From Sulfuricella sp. (GTDB lineage: Bacteria > Pseudomonadota > Gammaproteobacteria > Burkholderiales > Sulfuricellaceae): a stretch of 14,945 nucleotides of DNA. The notes beneath the pieces are model-generated. The model did not search any database and was not told the DNA's origin. It worked only from the letters and a program-made list of their open reading frames with translations. How positions within the stretch are numbered: position 1 is the stretch's first letter; every line of letters starts with the position of its first letter. Both the position numbers and the translations under genes were made by a program. Of the stretch, positions 1 to 8,276 are shown piece after piece. The stretch spans positions 1 through 14,945 of the forward strand of contig JAIOJM010000134.1 in the NCBI GenBank assembly GCA_019911785.1. Direction: 5' to 3'.

Positions 1-1340
1 GCCTCGTCCAGAATTTCCTTCAATGCCGCGACGAAGGCATCCAGCGTCTGCTTCGACTCGGTTTCGGTCGGCTCGATCAGCAGGCATTCCGGCACCAGCA
101 TCGGGAAATAGGTGGTGGGCGCGTGGAAGCCCTTGTCGAGCAGGCGCTTGGCCACATCCATCGCGCTCACCCCGGTTTGCTCCTTGAGGCCTTTCAGGGT
201 GACGATGAACTCATGGCTGGCGCGGCGTTGCGGGAAGGCGATATCGAAGCCGGCCTTGCCCAGTTCCGCCATCAGGTAGTTGGCGTTGAGGGTGGCGAAA
301 TCCGCCACGCGGCGCATCCCTTCCGCGCCCAGCATGCGCGCGTAGGAATAGGCGCGCAGCAGGATACCGGTATTGCCCATGAAGCCGGAAAGGCGCCCGA
401 TGCTTTGCGGCATATCCTTTTCCGTCACCAGGCGGTAGCGGCCGTTGTCGTTGGCCACCACCGGCACCGGCAGGAACGGGAGCAGGCGCTCACTGACACC
501 GACCGGGCCGGAGCCGGGTCCGCCGCCGCCGTGCGGAGTGGAAAAGGTTTTGTGCAGGTTGACGTGGATCACGTCGAAGCCCATGTCGCCCGGCTTGACG
601 CGACCCAGGATGGCGTTGAGGTTGGCGCCATCGTAGTAGGTCAGGCCGCCGGCCTGGTGCACGATCTGCTGCATCTCGCCGATATTCTTTTCGAACACCC
701 CGAGGGTGGAGGGGTTGGTCAGCATCAGCCCGGCCGTGTTTGGCCCGACGGCGGCCCTGAGCGCTTCCAGGTCGACGTTGCCGTCGCGGTCGGTGGGGAT
801 TTCCCGCACCGTGTAACCGCACATCACCGCCGAGGCCGGATTGGTGCCGTGCGCCGCGTCCGGCACCAGCATTTCGGTGCGGGCCGCATCGTGGCGGGAA
901 ACGTGATAGGCACGGATCATCGCCACCCCGGCAAACTCCCCCTGCGCACCCGCCATCGGCGTGAGCGAAACCCCGGCCATGCCGGTCACATCCCTGAGCA
1001 TTTCCTGCAGTTCGTGCAGGCAGGCCAGCACGCCCTGGCCGGTGGTCTCCGACGCCAGCGGGTGGCGCGCCAGAAACTGCGGCAACATGGCATGCTGGTT
1101 GGCGCCGCGCGGGTTGTATTTCATGGTGCAGGAGCCGAGCGGATAGAAGTGGGTATCGATCGAGAAATTCTTCTGCGACAGCCGGGTGTAATGGCGCACC
1201 GCATCCATCTCGGAGACTTCCGGCAACAGCGGTTTGTCGCCGCGGCGCAAATGGGCAGGAATATCGTTCGCTTCAGGCTGGGCCGCAGGGGCCTGGGCCA
1301 GGTTTTTGCGTCCCGGGCGAGAGAGTTCGAAAATCAGCAT
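1..1340 (-). CDS. gcvPB: Glycine dehydrogenase (decarboxylating) subunit 2, P-protein C-terminal half (partial)
   Basis: This is the PLP-carrying half of the split P-protein of the glycine cleavage system. It decarboxylates glycine and passes the aminomethyl group to lipoyl-GcvH. The ATG at 1340 begins [12 protein letters not shown] and has an AGAAGG Shine-Dalgarno about 8 nt upstream. 446 residues are visible and the 3' end is cut by the left edge; the family is usually about 475-490 residues, so roughly 40 are missing. Visible family blocks are [14 protein letters not shown] near residues 65-78, [11 protein letters not shown], and HVNLHKTF followed by a glycine-rich [12 protein letters not shown] stretch. 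Lys264 in NLHKTF is the expected PLP Schiff-base lysine. It is the last gcv gene seen, about 100 bp after gcvPA, with a palindromic repeat in the gap. A 944-codon open frame on the opposite strand covers it and is a shadow. Identity is secure. Confidence 0.96.
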   Translation of the reverse strand, partial: MLIFELSRPGRKNLAQAPAAQPEANDIPAHLRRGDKPLLPEVSEMDAVRHYTRLSQKNFSIDTHFYPLGSCTMKYNPRGANQHAMLPQFLARHPLASETTGQGVLACLHELQEMLRDVTGMAGVSLTPMAGAQGEFAGVAMIRAYHVSRHDAARTEMLVPDAAHGTNPASAVMCGYTVREIPTDRDGNVDLEALRAAVGPNTAGLMLTNPSTLGVFEKNIGEMQQIVHQAGGLTYYDGANLNAILGRVKPGDMGFDVIHVNLHKTFSTPHGGGGPGSGPVGVSERLLPFLPVPVVANDNGRYRLVTEKDMPQSIGRLSGFMGNTGILLRAYSYARMLGAEGMRRVADFATLNANYLMAELGKAGFDIAFPQRRASHEFIVTLKGLKEQTGVSAMDVAKRLLDKGFHAPTTYFPMLVPECLLIEPTETESKQTLDAFVAALKEILDE

Positions 1341-1354
1341 ACAGTCTACCTTCT

Positions 1355-1401
1355 ACTACAGAGAGCGGTTTTTTCCTGGGCTTGCTCTGCGTCTCTGTGG
1401 T
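1355..1401. repeat. CAGAG-family imperfect palindrome between gcvPA and gcvPB
   Basis: The left arm (1355-1366, ACTACAGAGAGC) and the right arm (1384-1401, ending CTCTGTGGT) are imperfectly inverted around a T-rich centre. The right arm, read in reverse, is ACCACAGAGACGCAGAGC, which matches the core of the repeats at 8206-8269 and 12930-12949. It fills about half of the gcvPA-gcvPB spacer. Effects on the mRNA are unknown. Confidence 0.55.
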
Positions 1402-1439
1402 TCAAATTAAAATCAAGCTTTCAATTCAGGGCATCAAAC

Positions 1440-2849
1440 TTACCACTTGCTAGTGGCGGTGGGCTTAAGCCTGGTGCAGGCAGGGCCGGAACTGCGCCGG
1501 GAAACGATGCGTTCCAGGTTTTCCAGGAATTTCCGGATGTCCTCCCGTGTTTTGGTTTCCGTGGCACACACCAGCAGGGCGTTGCCCAGTTCCGGATACC
1601 AGGGCGTCAGGTCCAGCCCGCCCATTATGCCCTGAGCCTCCATGGCACGCAGCACGTCGGCGGCGGGGATATCGAAGGTGATCACCACCTCGTGGAAGAA
1701 GGGCTCGGAAAACACCCGCTCCACCCCCGCGATCAGGCACGCCTGCTCGGCCAACATCCGGGTGTTGGCATGGCAGGCCGCCGCGACGCGCTCCAGGCCT
1801 TCCTGGCCGAGCAGCGCGAGATGCACCGTCGCCGCCGTCGCCATCAGCCCCTGATTGGTGCAGATGTTGGAGGTCGCCTTGGCGCGGCGGATATGCTGCT
1901 CGCGCGCCTGCAGCGTCAGGCAGAAACCGGGCTTTCCGTCCATGTCCACGGTGCGGCCGACGATGCGCCCCGCCATCTGCCGCGCCAGCGCCTGCTTGCA
2001 GCACAGGAAACCGAAATAGGGTCCGCCCGAAGACAGCGGCGCGCCCAGCGGCTGCCCCTCGCCGACGGCGATGTCGGCACCCTTGCTTCCCCACTGGCCT
2101 GGCGCCTTGAGCATGCCGAGGGAAATCGGATTGACCGCGCCGATCACCAGCATGCCCTGGGCATGAGCCCAATCGGTCAGTTCGTCCACTTCTTCCAGCA
2201 CGCCGAAGAAATTCGGCTGCTGAATAACCAGCGCGGCAAAATCCTCGCCTTCGAAGCGCTTCAGCGCTTCGGCCACGGTGTCGCCGCCGCCGGTGCAATA
2301 GGGCACGGGAACCAGCTCGATGCCCTGGTTCTTCACCAGATTATCGGTTACCTGGCGCCAGATCGGATGCACCGCTGCCGGTACCAGAACGCGGCGCGCC
2401 GACTTGTGCGCGCGCACCGCCATCAGCACCGCTTCGGCCAGGCCGGAAGCGCCGTCGTACAGGCTGGCATTGGAGATATCCATGCCGGTGAGGGAGGCCA
2501 TCATGGTCTGGAATTCGTACAGCAGCTGGAGCGTGCCCTGGCTCGCCTCGGCCTGGTAAGGCGTGTAGGCGGAATAGAATTCGCCGCGGCCGGCGATCTG
2601 CCACACGGCCGCCGGGATGTGGTGCTCGTAGGCGCCGGCACCGATAAAATTCAGATAGCGCCCATCCTGCTCCGCCCGTTCCTGCATCAGGCGGCCGGCG
2701 GCCATCTCGTTCAGGGCCGGCGGTACGCTTGCCAGCCGGTCGGCGCGCAGTGCAGCCGGGATTTCGTCGAACAGATCTTCGATCGAGGCCGCGCCGATAC
2801 TTTCGAGCATGGCCTGGATGTCTTCTTCGGTATGGGGAATAAAGGGCAT
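1440..2849 (-). CDS. gcvPA: Glycine dehydrogenase (decarboxylating) subunit 1, P-protein N-terminal half
   Basis: This is the non-PLP-binding half of the split P-protein; it forms the active enzyme with GcvPB. It has 469 residues and opens with [19 protein letters not shown], the characteristic GcvPA start. Other family features are the [15 protein letters not shown] block, the [20 protein letters not shown] block, [17 protein letters not shown], and GGPYFGF in the C-terminal half. A GGAA element lies about 10 nt before the ATG at 2849. The protein is somewhat longer than the roughly 440-450 residues I expect; the last 20 or so (from SRRSSGPAC to TSKW) look like a non-conserved tail. The gene follows gcvH after a 104-bp spacer holding a REP doublet and precedes gcvPB. 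The split P-protein is common in many bacteria, in place of the single long GcvP of E. coli. Confidence 0.96.
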   Translation of the reverse strand: MPFIPHTEEDIQAMLESIGAASIEDLFDEIPAALRADRLASVPPALNEMAAGRLMQERAEQDGRYLNFIGAGAYEHHIPAAVWQIAGRGEFYSAYTPYQAEASQGTLQLLYEFQTMMASLTGMDISNASLYDGASGLAEAVLMAVRAHKSARRVLVPAAVHPIWRQVTDNLVKNQGIELVPVPYCTGGGDTVAEALKRFEGEDFAALVIQQPNFFGVLEEVDELTDWAHAQGMLVIGAVNPISLGMLKAPGQWGSKGADIAVGEGQPLGAPLSSGGPYFGFLCCKQALARQMAGRIVGRTVDMDGKPGFCLTLQAREQHIRRAKATSNICTNQGLMATAATVHLALLGQEGLERVAAACHANTRMLAEQACLIAGVERVFSEPFFHEVVITFDIPAADVLRAMEAQGIMGGLDLTPWYPELGNALLVCATETKTREDIRKFLENLERIVSRRSSGPACTRLKPTATSKW

Positions 2850-2885
2850 GAATTGCTTTCCAACTTAAATTTGTTGCAAAACCCC

Positions 2886-2936
2886 GGAGCGGCCTCCCGG
2901 CCGCGATGGATAAAATCGCGGCCGGGAGGCTGCTCC
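2886..2936. repeat. REP doublet (REPIN-like), copy A, between gcvH and gcvPA
   Basis: Two 22-bp arms (2886-2907 and 2915-2936) are inverted around a 7-nt centre and match at 21 of 22 positions. Each arm is itself a small hairpin: GCGGCC, loop TCCC, GGCCGC on the left, with one G-T wobble in the right arm. The GGAGC-hairpin-CGA(T) layout resembles the REP sequences of Pseudomonas and other proteobacteria, which are mobilised by RAYT transposases. It is the same family as the doublet at 6759-6820. It lies within the gcv operon and could form a stable mRNA hairpin between gcvH and gcvPA. Confidence 0.8.
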
Positions 2937-2953
2937 TACATGACGGTTAATTC

Positions 2954-3343
2954 TTAATGCGCTTCGCTCTCTACCAGCGCCTGATAGGCGGCGGCAGCGA
3001 GCAGCCCGTCCAGGTCGGCGGGATTGCTCGGCTTGATCTTGAACATCCAGGCCGCGTAGGCATCCTGATTGATTTTTTCGGGCGCATCCACCACGTCGGC
3101 GTTGACGGCAACCACTTCGCCCGCCACCGGCGCATAGACATCGGAGGCGGCCTTGACCGATTCCACCACGGCGCACTCTTCGCCAGCGGCAAGCTGGCGG
3201 CCGACAGCGGGGTTTTCCACATACACCATGTCGCCCAAGAGTTCCTGGGCATGATGGGTGATGCCGACCGTGACCGTGCCGTCAGCCTCAAGCCTGGCCC
3301 ATTCGTGGGATTTGGTGTATTTCAGATCGCCGGGGATGCTCAT
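2954..3343 (-). CDS. gcvH: Glycine cleavage system H protein
   Basis: This is the lipoyl carrier of the glycine cleavage system, shuttling the aminomethyl intermediate between the P, T and L proteins. It has 129 residues, the normal length. It starts [15 protein letters not shown], a typical H-protein opening. The lipoylation motif [12 protein letters not shown] places the modified lysine at Lys64. The C-terminal block contains [15 protein letters not shown]. The start at 3343 has a perfect AAGGAG Shine-Dalgarno, whose first bases are the TAA stop of gcvT; the gap is only 10 nt, so coupled translation with gcvT is likely. Confidence 0.97.
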   Translation of the reverse strand: MSIPGDLKYTKSHEWARLEADGTVTVGITHHAQELLGDMVYVENPAVGRQLAAGEECAVVESVKAASDVYAPVAGEVVAVNADVVDAPEKINQDAYAAWMFKIKPSNPADLDGLLAAAAYQALVESEAH

Positions 3344-3353
3344 GTGTTTCTCC

Positions 3354-4439
3354 TTAAATGTTTATCAGGCTCTTGCCGTTGCGTGCAAAGGGCAGCTTCA
3401 CCACTTTTGCGTTGAGTAATTTGTCGCGGATTTCCACCTGCACCACGTCGCCGACTGCGACTTCCAGCGGCAGGCGGGCGAAGGCGATGGACTGGTTCAG
3501 GGTGGGGGAAAAGCTGCCGCTGGTGATCTCGCCCGCGCCGTGGGGGGTGACCACTTTCTGGTGGCCGCGCAGCACGCCCTTGTCGAGTAGCACCAGCCCC
3601 AGCATCTGCATTTTCACCGGCTTCGCCAGCAGCGCCGGCTTGCCGATGAAGTCGCGCGGGCTGGCCAGATCCACGGTCCAGGCCAGTCCGGCTTCGAGCG
3701 GGTTCACGTCCTCGTCCATGTCCTGGCCGTAGAGATTCATCCCGGCTTCCAGGCGCAGCGTGTCGCGCGCACCCAGGCCGATCGGCGCGACACCCAGGGT
3801 ATTCAGGGTCTTCCACAAGCCCGCCGCTTCCGCCGCTGGCAGCATGATCTCGAAGCCGTCCTCGCCGGTGTAGCCGGTGCGCCCGATAAAATACTGGGCG
3901 AACTCGGCCGCCTGGAACGGCTTGAGGGATTCGGTCGCGGCGCGGGCGGCGGGGATCGCCTGCCACACCTTCTCCCGCGCTTGCGGGCCCTGCACCGCGA
4001 TCATCGCCAGGTCGCGGCGCGGACGGATGGTCAGTTGCGGCGCACGGGCAGCGCGCTGCTGCTCCATCCATACCACGTCCTTGTCCGCCGTGCCGGCGTT
4101 GACCACGATGCGGAACCAGGCATCATTCATGAAGTACACGATCAGGTCATCGATCACGCCGCCGGCCGGATTCAGCATGCAGGAATAGAGCGCCTTACCG
4201 GGCTCCTTCAGCTTGTCGACGTTATTGGCGAGCAGATATTGGAGGAATTCGCGGATGCCGCTACCGGTGATGTCCACCACCAGCATGTGACAGACGTCGA
4301 ACATGCCGGCGGCGCGGCGCACCTGATGGTGTTCCTCGATCTGTGAGCCGTAGTTCACCGGCATGTCCCAGCCGCCGAAATCGACCATGCGGGCGCCCAT
4401 GTCGCGGTGGGTTTGATTGAGTGGCGTTTGTTTCAGCAT
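3354..4439 (-). CDS. gcvT: Glycine cleavage system T protein (aminomethyltransferase)
   Basis: GcvT transfers the one-carbon unit from aminomethyl-GcvH to tetrahydrofolate, releasing ammonia and giving 5,10-methylene-THF. It has 361 residues, against 364 for the E. coli protein. Family blocks in order are [22 protein letters not shown] near the N-terminus, MFDVCHM near residues 46-52 (most relatives have Ser where this has Cys50), [11 protein letters not shown] at about 93-103 with the conserved catalytic aspartate (Asp97 or Asp98), [13 protein letters not shown], and [22 protein letters not shown]. It is the first gene behind the glycine riboswitch and terminator. The ATG at 4439 has a GGGAG element about 12 nt upstream, a rather long spacing. 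Confidence 0.97.
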   Translation of the reverse strand: MLKQTPLNQTHRDMGARMVDFGGWDMPVNYGSQIEEHHQVRRAAGMFDVCHMLVVDITGSGIREFLQYLLANNVDKLKEPGKALYSCMLNPAGGVIDDLIVYFMNDAWFRIVVNAGTADKDVVWMEQQRAARAPQLTIRPRRDLAMIAVQGPQAREKVWQAIPAARAATESLKPFQAAEFAQYFIGRTGYTGEDGFEIMLPAAEAAGLWKTLNTLGVAPIGLGARDTLRLEAGMNLYGQDMDEDVNPLEAGLAWTVDLASPRDFIGKPALLAKPVKMQMLGLVLLDKGVLRGHQKVVTPHGAGEITSGSFSPTLNQSIAFARLPLEVAVGDVVQVEIRDKLLNAKVVKLPFARNGKSLINI

Positions 4440-4468
4440 TATTCTTGTTAGCTCCCGGTCCGGAAATG

Positions 4469-4504
4469 AAAAAAGGGGTGAAGCCGGCTATCCGGCTTCA
4501 CCCC
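4469..4504 (-). terminator. Rho-independent terminator in the gcvT leader (riboswitch expression platform)
   Basis: A perfect 13-bp stem (4475-4487 paired with 4492-4504; CCGG at its apex) closes a 4-nt loop. On the minus strand it is followed by six U residues (4474-4469). It lies directly after aptamer 2 and before gcvT. The first bases of the stem (4504-4503) are shared with the closing helix of aptamer 2, which is how ligand binding could interfere with termination. The expected direction (glycine opens the terminator, an ON switch) comes from characterised gcvT riboswitches, not from this sequence alone. Confidence 0.9.
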
Positions 4505-4689
4505 TCTGTCCTGTGTACCTGAGAGATTACGATGATTTGACCATCGCGTGCCCCTTCGGTGGGCGGACTAGCCGCCTCTCTCCAGAGTTGCCGTGTTCCA
4601 TGCGGTTCCTGATACCTGAGCGGTTACGGGTGATTGCGCCTTCGGCGGTGCGAAAATAATCGCACGCTCTCCCGCATGGGTTTTTGGCA
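4504..4689 (-). ncRNA. Tandem glycine riboswitch upstream of gcvT
   Basis: Two glycine aptamers lie in series on the minus strand. Aptamer 1 (about 4680-4598) is closed by CCATGCGG pairing with CCGCATGG and contains GGGAGAGCG, the P3 hairpin with GCCGAAGGC, and CGCTCAGGTATCAGGA. Aptamer 2 (about 4587-4504) is closed by CTCTG pairing with CAGAG and contains TGGAGAGAGG, CACCGAAGGGG, and TCTCTCAGGTACACAGGA. The linker is only 10 nt. A leader TGCC (4689-4686) can pair with GGCA (4592-4589) in the linker, consistent with the leader-linker helix described for tandem glycine riboswitches. It controls gcvT-gcvH-gcvPA-gcvPB through the terminator that follows. Confidence 0.95.
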
Positions 4690-4695
4690 GCGTGA

Positions 4696-4725
4696 ACTAT
4701 ACCTTATCCGCGCTTCCCGTGACAA
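4696..4725 (-). promoter_or_regulatory. Probable sigma-70 promoter of the gcv operon
   Basis: On the minus strand, TTGTCA (4725-4720) and TATAGT (4701-4696) are separated by 18 nt; each matches consensus at five of six positions. A start site about 7 nt further on would fall near 4689, exactly where the riboswitch leader helix begins. That coincidence supports the call. Confidence 0.7.
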
Positions 4726-4759
4726 GGCGGCAAAATCAACCTATTGAATAACCGGTGGT

Positions 4760-5818
4760 TTATTGCGGATAAAACAGAAAAACCCGGTAACCCGCCGCTT
4801 TCAGGTCTCCCAGGTCGAGATTCAGCTTCACCGTCACCTCCTCGTTCGGCGCCATGCCGCGGCTGAGATCGGCGCCCTTCGCGTATTCCCCGGGCGTGAA
4901 TATCCGCCGTGCAACCATCCGGTCCTGGGTGTCGGTCAGGGTCAGTTCGAGTTGCGGATATTCCTGGGCAAGCCTGGCGCGATTGCGCAGAATGGCGTTG
5001 AGCGCAACCAGGCTATCCTGCTGCGGGTCAGCCTCGAGATTGGAAGTCTCGATGCTGAGCAAATCCGGATTGGCGGGCAGGCGGATGCTGCACTGCAGCA
5101 CGCCGCAGAACTGCTGCAAAAACGGCTTGAATTCGGGGTGGCGGGCAGCCAGGTCGGAGCGGAAAAAATAGAGTCCCTGAACACCCAGGCTAGCCAATAG
5201 CAGGAGGGCGCCGATCAGCCACAGCCAGAAAAAGATGCGTTTTTTCGGCTCATCCTCAATTTCGACAAAAGCTTCTCGTGCGGCGGGCCGCTCGGGAACA
5301 GGCTCAGGAACAAACCGCGGCGGCAGCGTGATTGACTCAGCGCCAACGGGCTCGACGGTGACAGGTTCTGCGGGTTCTGGCAACCGGGATTCCGCCGCTG
5401 CGGGCGGCTCGGACAACGCCTCTTCGCCCCATTCGGGAACGAAACTCTCCGCTTCCACGGGGGATTCTGGCAGCAACTCACCCCCCGCTTGAGGCGGTTG
5501 AGCTAGCTCTTCTTCAACCGGCACCTCTTCAAACGAAGGTACTGTGGGCTCCTCATTACCCCCCTCTCCCCAACCCTCTCCCACGAGGGGAGAGGGGGCA
5601 ATAGTAAAAGGCGCTTGTTTTGAATTGCCGGGCCCCTCGAACGGCAGCCTCGACTGCCCCTCATGCTGAAGTTCCTCCGGCTCGTGTTCCAGATAAACAT
5701 GGGCATTGAATACCTTGGCGCAGCGCCCGCAACGCACGTCACCGCCATGCGCGTCCATCTGCTCCGGAGTCACCCGGAAACGGGTATGACAAGCTGGGCA
5801 GGTGGTGGACATCACCAT
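4760..5818 (-). CDS. Zinc-ribbon membrane protein with C-terminal DUF3426 domain
   Basis: 352 residues from the ATG at 5818; a second ATG at 5812 (MSTTCPAC) is equally possible, and neither has a strong Shine-Dalgarno. The N-terminus has an MJ0042-type zinc ribbon: CPAC (Cys7, Cys10) and CGRC (Cys30, Cys33), with the family phrase TRFRV between. Next is a long, low-complexity acidic and Pro/Glu-rich linker (about 45-190), then one transmembrane segment (about 194-219, after KKR). The C-terminal DUF3426 region (about 222-352) is probably periplasmic. The function is unknown. Residues 74-87 (APSPLVGEGWGEGG) are encoded by a dispersed palindromic repeat inserted in frame. The gene starts 2 nt after the prmA stop, so it is surely co-transcribed; prmA followed by DUF3426 is a common betaproteobacterial order. 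Confidence 0.88.
   Translation of the reverse strand: MVMSTTCPACHTRFRVTPEQMDAHGGDVRCGRCAKVFNAHVYLEHEPEELQHEGQSRLPFEGPGNSKQAPFTIAPSPLVGEGWGEGGNEEPTVPSFEEVPVEEELAQPPQAGGELLPESPVEAESFVPEWGEEALSEPPAAAESRLPEPAEPVTVEPVGAESITLPPRFVPEPVPERPAAREAFVEIEDEPKKRIFFWLWLIGALLLLASLGVQGLYFFRSDLAARHPEFKPFLQQFCGVLQCSIRLPANPDLLSIETSNLEADPQQDSLVALNAILRNRARLAQEYPQLELTLTDTQDRMVARRIFTPGEYAKGADLSRGMAPNEEVTVKLNLDLGDLKAAGYRVFLFYPQ
5559..5600. repeat. CCCTCTCCC-type palindromic repeat inside the DUF3426 gene
   Basis: Perfect 12-bp arms (5560-5571, CCCCCTCTCCCC, and 5587-5598) surround a centre that repeats CCCTCTCCCA. This matches a dispersed element well known in many proteobacterial genomes, whose reading here gives the peptide SPLVGEGWGEG. 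It lies in the disordered linker, where an extra peptide would be tolerated, and the reading frame is kept. Confidence 0.75.
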
Positions 5819-5820
5819 GG

Positions 5821-6711
5821 CTATCTTTTCGATCCCGCTAGGCACACCCAGCCCTCGACCTCTCCGGCTATGGCGATGTCGAACCATTGCCGGTAGACGG
5901 CCAGCGTCTCTTCGGCCTGGGGCGCCAGCACCCCCGACAGCACGATCCGCCCGCCCGGACGGACAGCCTGGGCCAGCATCGGGGCCAGCACCTTGAGCGG
6001 GTTGGCGAGGATATTGGCGACGACCACGTCGGCCTGGATTTTCGGGGCCTCATCGGGCAGATAGAACTCGGCCGCCGCCCGGTTCTGCTCGGCGTTCTGC
6101 CTGCTGGCGAGCACCGCCTGAGGGTCGATGTCGACACCCAGCGCTCGCCCGGCGCCCAGCTTCAGTGCCGCAATCGCCAGGATGCCCGAGCCGCAGCCGT
6201 AATCCAGCACGCACTCGCCGCCGCGGATATTCCGATCCAGCCATTGCAGACAGAGGTGGGTGGTGGGGTGGCTGCCGGTACCGAAGGCCAGACCGGGGTC
6301 GAGAATGAGGTTGATCGCAGTGGGATCGGGCGGGGTATGCCAGGTGGGAATGATCCACAGCCGTGGCGAAATCCGGATCGGGTCGAACTGGGACTGGGTC
6401 AGCCGGACCCAGTCCTGCTCGGCGACGGTATCCACGCGGTAACGCGGCGTTCCGGCCAGGTGCGCGGCTTCGGTGGCGGCGGCGAGGATGGCCGGTATAT
6501 CGGCATCCTCCGCGAACAATCCGCTGACGATGCTGTTTTGCCACAGGCTGTCGACCGGCTCGCCCGGCTCGCCGAAGATCGGCTGCTCGCGGTCGGTTTC
6601 GGCATTGGCGTCCTCGATGTCCGCCGCCAGCGCGCCCAGTTCGAGCAGGGCATCGCTCAGCACGCCGGCGGTTTGTTCGTCCGCCTCGATTTTCAGCGAC
6701 AGCCAGGCCAT
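5821..6711 (-). CDS. prmA: Ribosomal protein L11 methyltransferase
   Basis: PrmA uses S-adenosylmethionine to methylate ribosomal protein L11 in the cytoplasm. It has 296 residues (E. coli 293). An N-terminal substrate-recognition domain begins MAWLSLKIEAD. The Rossmann methyltransferase domain has the PrmA signature DPGLAFGTGSHPTT (138-151), the SAM-binding motif LDYGCGSGIL (169-178), the acidic end of strand 2 (GVDIDP, 192-197) and the NILANPL motif (233-239). The ATG at 6711 has an AAGGA Shine-Dalgarno at good spacing. It lies between accC, with a REP doublet in the gap, and the DUF3426 gene. Confidence 0.96.
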   Translation of the reverse strand: MAWLSLKIEADEQTAGVLSDALLELGALAADIEDANAETDREQPIFGEPGEPVDSLWQNSIVSGLFAEDADIPAILAAATEAAHLAGTPRYRVDTVAEQDWVRLTQSQFDPIRISPRLWIIPTWHTPPDPTAINLILDPGLAFGTGSHPTTHLCLQWLDRNIRGGECVLDYGCGSGILAIAALKLGAGRALGVDIDPQAVLASRQNAEQNRAAAEFYLPDEAPKIQADVVVANILANPLKVLAPMLAQAVRPGGRIVLSGVLAPQAEETLAVYRQWFDIAIAGEVEGWVCLAGSKR

Positions 6712-6758
6712 GCAGATTCCTTAAAGATCCAAGCGGGAATAAAACAGCTTGAGGATGG

Positions 6759-6820
6759 ATGTGGGAGCGACCTCCTGGTCGCGAATTGCTGAATTCGCGA
6801 CCAGGAGGTCGCTCCCACAT
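6759..6820. repeat. REP doublet (REPIN-like), copy B, between accC and prmA
   Basis: Two perfectly inverted 29-bp arms (6759-6787 and 6792-6820) enclose the 4-nt centre GCTG. Each arm reads GTGGGAGCGACC, TCCT loop, GGTCGCGAA, so each is also a 6-bp hairpin. Compared with copy A at 2886-2936, one stem pair is changed on both sides (A-T here, G-C there), so the fold is conserved while the sequence differs. The start GTGGGAGCG strongly resembles Pseudomonas-type REP elements. It fills most of the spacer between the accC stop and the prmA start. Confidence 0.85.
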
Positions 6821-6832
6821 GCCTTGCCCACC

Positions 6833-8188
6833 CTACGCCTTCGCTTTAGCGGCAGCCAGTTTCTGCTCCAGGTAATGAATACTGGTGCCCCCCTGAGCGA
6901 AGGCGGCGTCGTGCATCAGGTCCTGGTGCAAAGGCACGTTGGTCTTGATGCCCTCTATGACCATTTCTGAAAGGGCGGTCTTCATCCGGGCGATGGCCTG
7001 CTCGCGGGTGGCGCCGTAGGCGATCAGCTTGCCGACCATGGAATCGTAGTATTGCGGCACCACATAATTCTGGTACACGTGGGAATCGACCCGGATGCCG
7101 GGGCCGCCGGGCATGTGGTAGACCGTGATGCGCCCGGGCGAGGGCACGAAGGTGTAGGGATCCTCGGCGTTGATGCGGCACTCGATCGAATGCCCCTTGA
7201 GCTGGACATCTTTCTGCCTGAAGCTCAACTTCAGGCCGGCGGCAATGCGGATCTGCTCCTGCACGATGTCGATGCCGGTAATCATTTCCGTCACCGGGTG
7301 CTCGACCTGGACGCGGGTGTTCATTTCAATGAAGAAGAACTCGTCATTCTCATACAGGAACTCGAAGGTGCCGGCCCCGCGGTAACCAATCTTGCGGCAG
7401 GCTTCGGCGCAGCGTTCGCCGATTTTGTCGCGCAGCTTGGGGTCGAGACCTGGCGCCGGGGCTTCCTCGAGAATCTTCTGGTGGCGGCGCTGCATCGAGC
7501 AGTCGCGCTCGCCCAGAAACGCCGCATTGCCATGCTCGTCGGCCAGCACCTGGATCTCGATGTGGCGCGGATTTTCGAGAAACTTCTCCATGTACACCAC
7601 GGGATTGCCGAATGCCGTCTGCGCTTCGGTCTTGGTCATGCTGACCGCGTTCAGCAACGCCGCTTCGGTGTGCACTACGCGCATGCCGCGTCCGCCGCCG
7701 CCGCCGGCCGCCTTGATGATCACCGGATAACCGATGTCCTTGGCAATGCGGATGACTTCGTCCCCATCTTCCGGCAGGGCGCCTTCAGAACCGGGCACGC
7801 AGGGCACGCCGGAAGCCTTCATCGCATCCTTGGCGCTGACCTTGTCGCCCATCAGGCGGATCGTCTCCGGGCGCGGGCCGATGAAGACGAAGCCGCTTTG
7901 TTCCACGCGCTCGGCGAAATCGGCGTTTTCGGAAAGGAAGCCGTAGCCGGGATGGATCGCCTCGGCATCGGTCACTTCCGCCGCGCTGATGATGGCGGGG
8001 ATATTGAGGTAGCTCAGGGTGGACTGGGCCGGGCCGATGCACACCGATTCGTCGGCGAGCTTGACATACTTGGCCTCGGCGTCGGCCTCGGAATGCACCG
8101 CCACGGTCTTGATGCCCATTTCGCGGCAGGCACGCTGGATGCGCAGGGCGATTTCGCCGCGGTTAGCAATTAGTATCTTTTCAAACAT
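6833..8188 (-). CDS. accC: Acetyl-CoA carboxylase, biotin carboxylase subunit
   Basis: AccC carboxylates the biotin on AccB using ATP and bicarbonate, the first half-reaction of fatty-acid synthesis. It has 451 residues (E. coli 449). The start at 8188 ([17 protein letters not shown]) is the canonical family N-terminus and has an AAAGG element upstream. A longer in-frame reading to 8323 only translates the repeat in the spacer and runs into accB, so it is rejected. The ATP-grasp residues match E. coli numbering: Lys116, Lys159, the glycine-rich loop 162-170 (GGGGGRGMR), His209, Lys238, Glu276, Glu288, Asn290 and Arg292 in [13 protein letters not shown]. It is downstream of accB in the aroQ-accB-accC-prmA run. 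It looks intact. Confidence 0.98.
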   Translation of the reverse strand: MFEKILIANRGEIALRIQRACREMGIKTVAVHSEADAEAKYVKLADESVCIGPAQSTLSYLNIPAIISAAEVTDAEAIHPGYGFLSENADFAERVEQSGFVFIGPRPETIRLMGDKVSAKDAMKASGVPCVPGSEGALPEDGDEVIRIAKDIGYPVIIKAAGGGGGRGMRVVHTEAALLNAVSMTKTEAQTAFGNPVVYMEKFLENPRHIEIQVLADEHGNAAFLGERDCSMQRRHQKILEEAPAPGLDPKLRDKIGERCAEACRKIGYRGAGTFEFLYENDEFFFIEMNTRVQVEHPVTEMITGIDIVQEQIRIAAGLKLSFRQKDVQLKGHSIECRINAEDPYTFVPSPGRITVYHMPGGPGIRVDSHVYQNYVVPQYYDSMVGKLIAYGATREQAIARMKTALSEMVIEGIKTNVPLHQDLMHDAAFAQGGTSIHYLEQKLAAAKAKA

Positions 8189-8205
8189 TGAGAAACCTTT
8201 AGCTA

Positions 8206-8269
8206 ACCGCAGAGGCGCGGAGGCGCAGAGGAGATATGTGACTTCTCTGCGCCTCCGCGCCTCTGCGGT
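8206..8269. repeat. CAGAG-family palindrome between accB and accC
   Basis: Perfect 25-bp arms (8206-8230 and 8245-8269) enclose a 14-nt loop. Each arm is built from short GAGGCGC-like units (ACCGCAGAGGCGC then GGAGGCGCAGAG). It occupies most of the 88-bp accB-accC spacer. It is not followed by a U-run on the minus strand, so it is not a classical terminator; it could stall RNA polymerase or protect the accB mRNA end. Confidence 0.8.
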
Positions 8270-8276
8270 AAAGAAT

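Noticed and set aside
123..2957. A 944-codon open frame on the plus strand.
   Set aside because: It lies opposite gcvPB and gcvPA, which have clear family motifs, and crosses their spacer and a REP doublet. Its translation is rich in Arg, His and Gly with no recognisable domain, as expected for the antisense of GC-rich genes.
5819..5887. N-terminal extension of the DUF3426 protein to 5887.
   Set aside because: It overlaps the end of prmA and gives an Arg-rich segment before the expected zinc-ribbon start.
5887..6792. A 301-codon plus-strand frame opposite prmA.
   Set aside because: Antisense shadow; it runs into the REP doublet at its end and shows no domain.
7052..8173. A 373-codon open frame on the plus strand.
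   Set aside because: It is antisense to accC, whose active-site residues are all intact. Its composition (Ala, Gly, His, Asp) is typical of a shadow frame.
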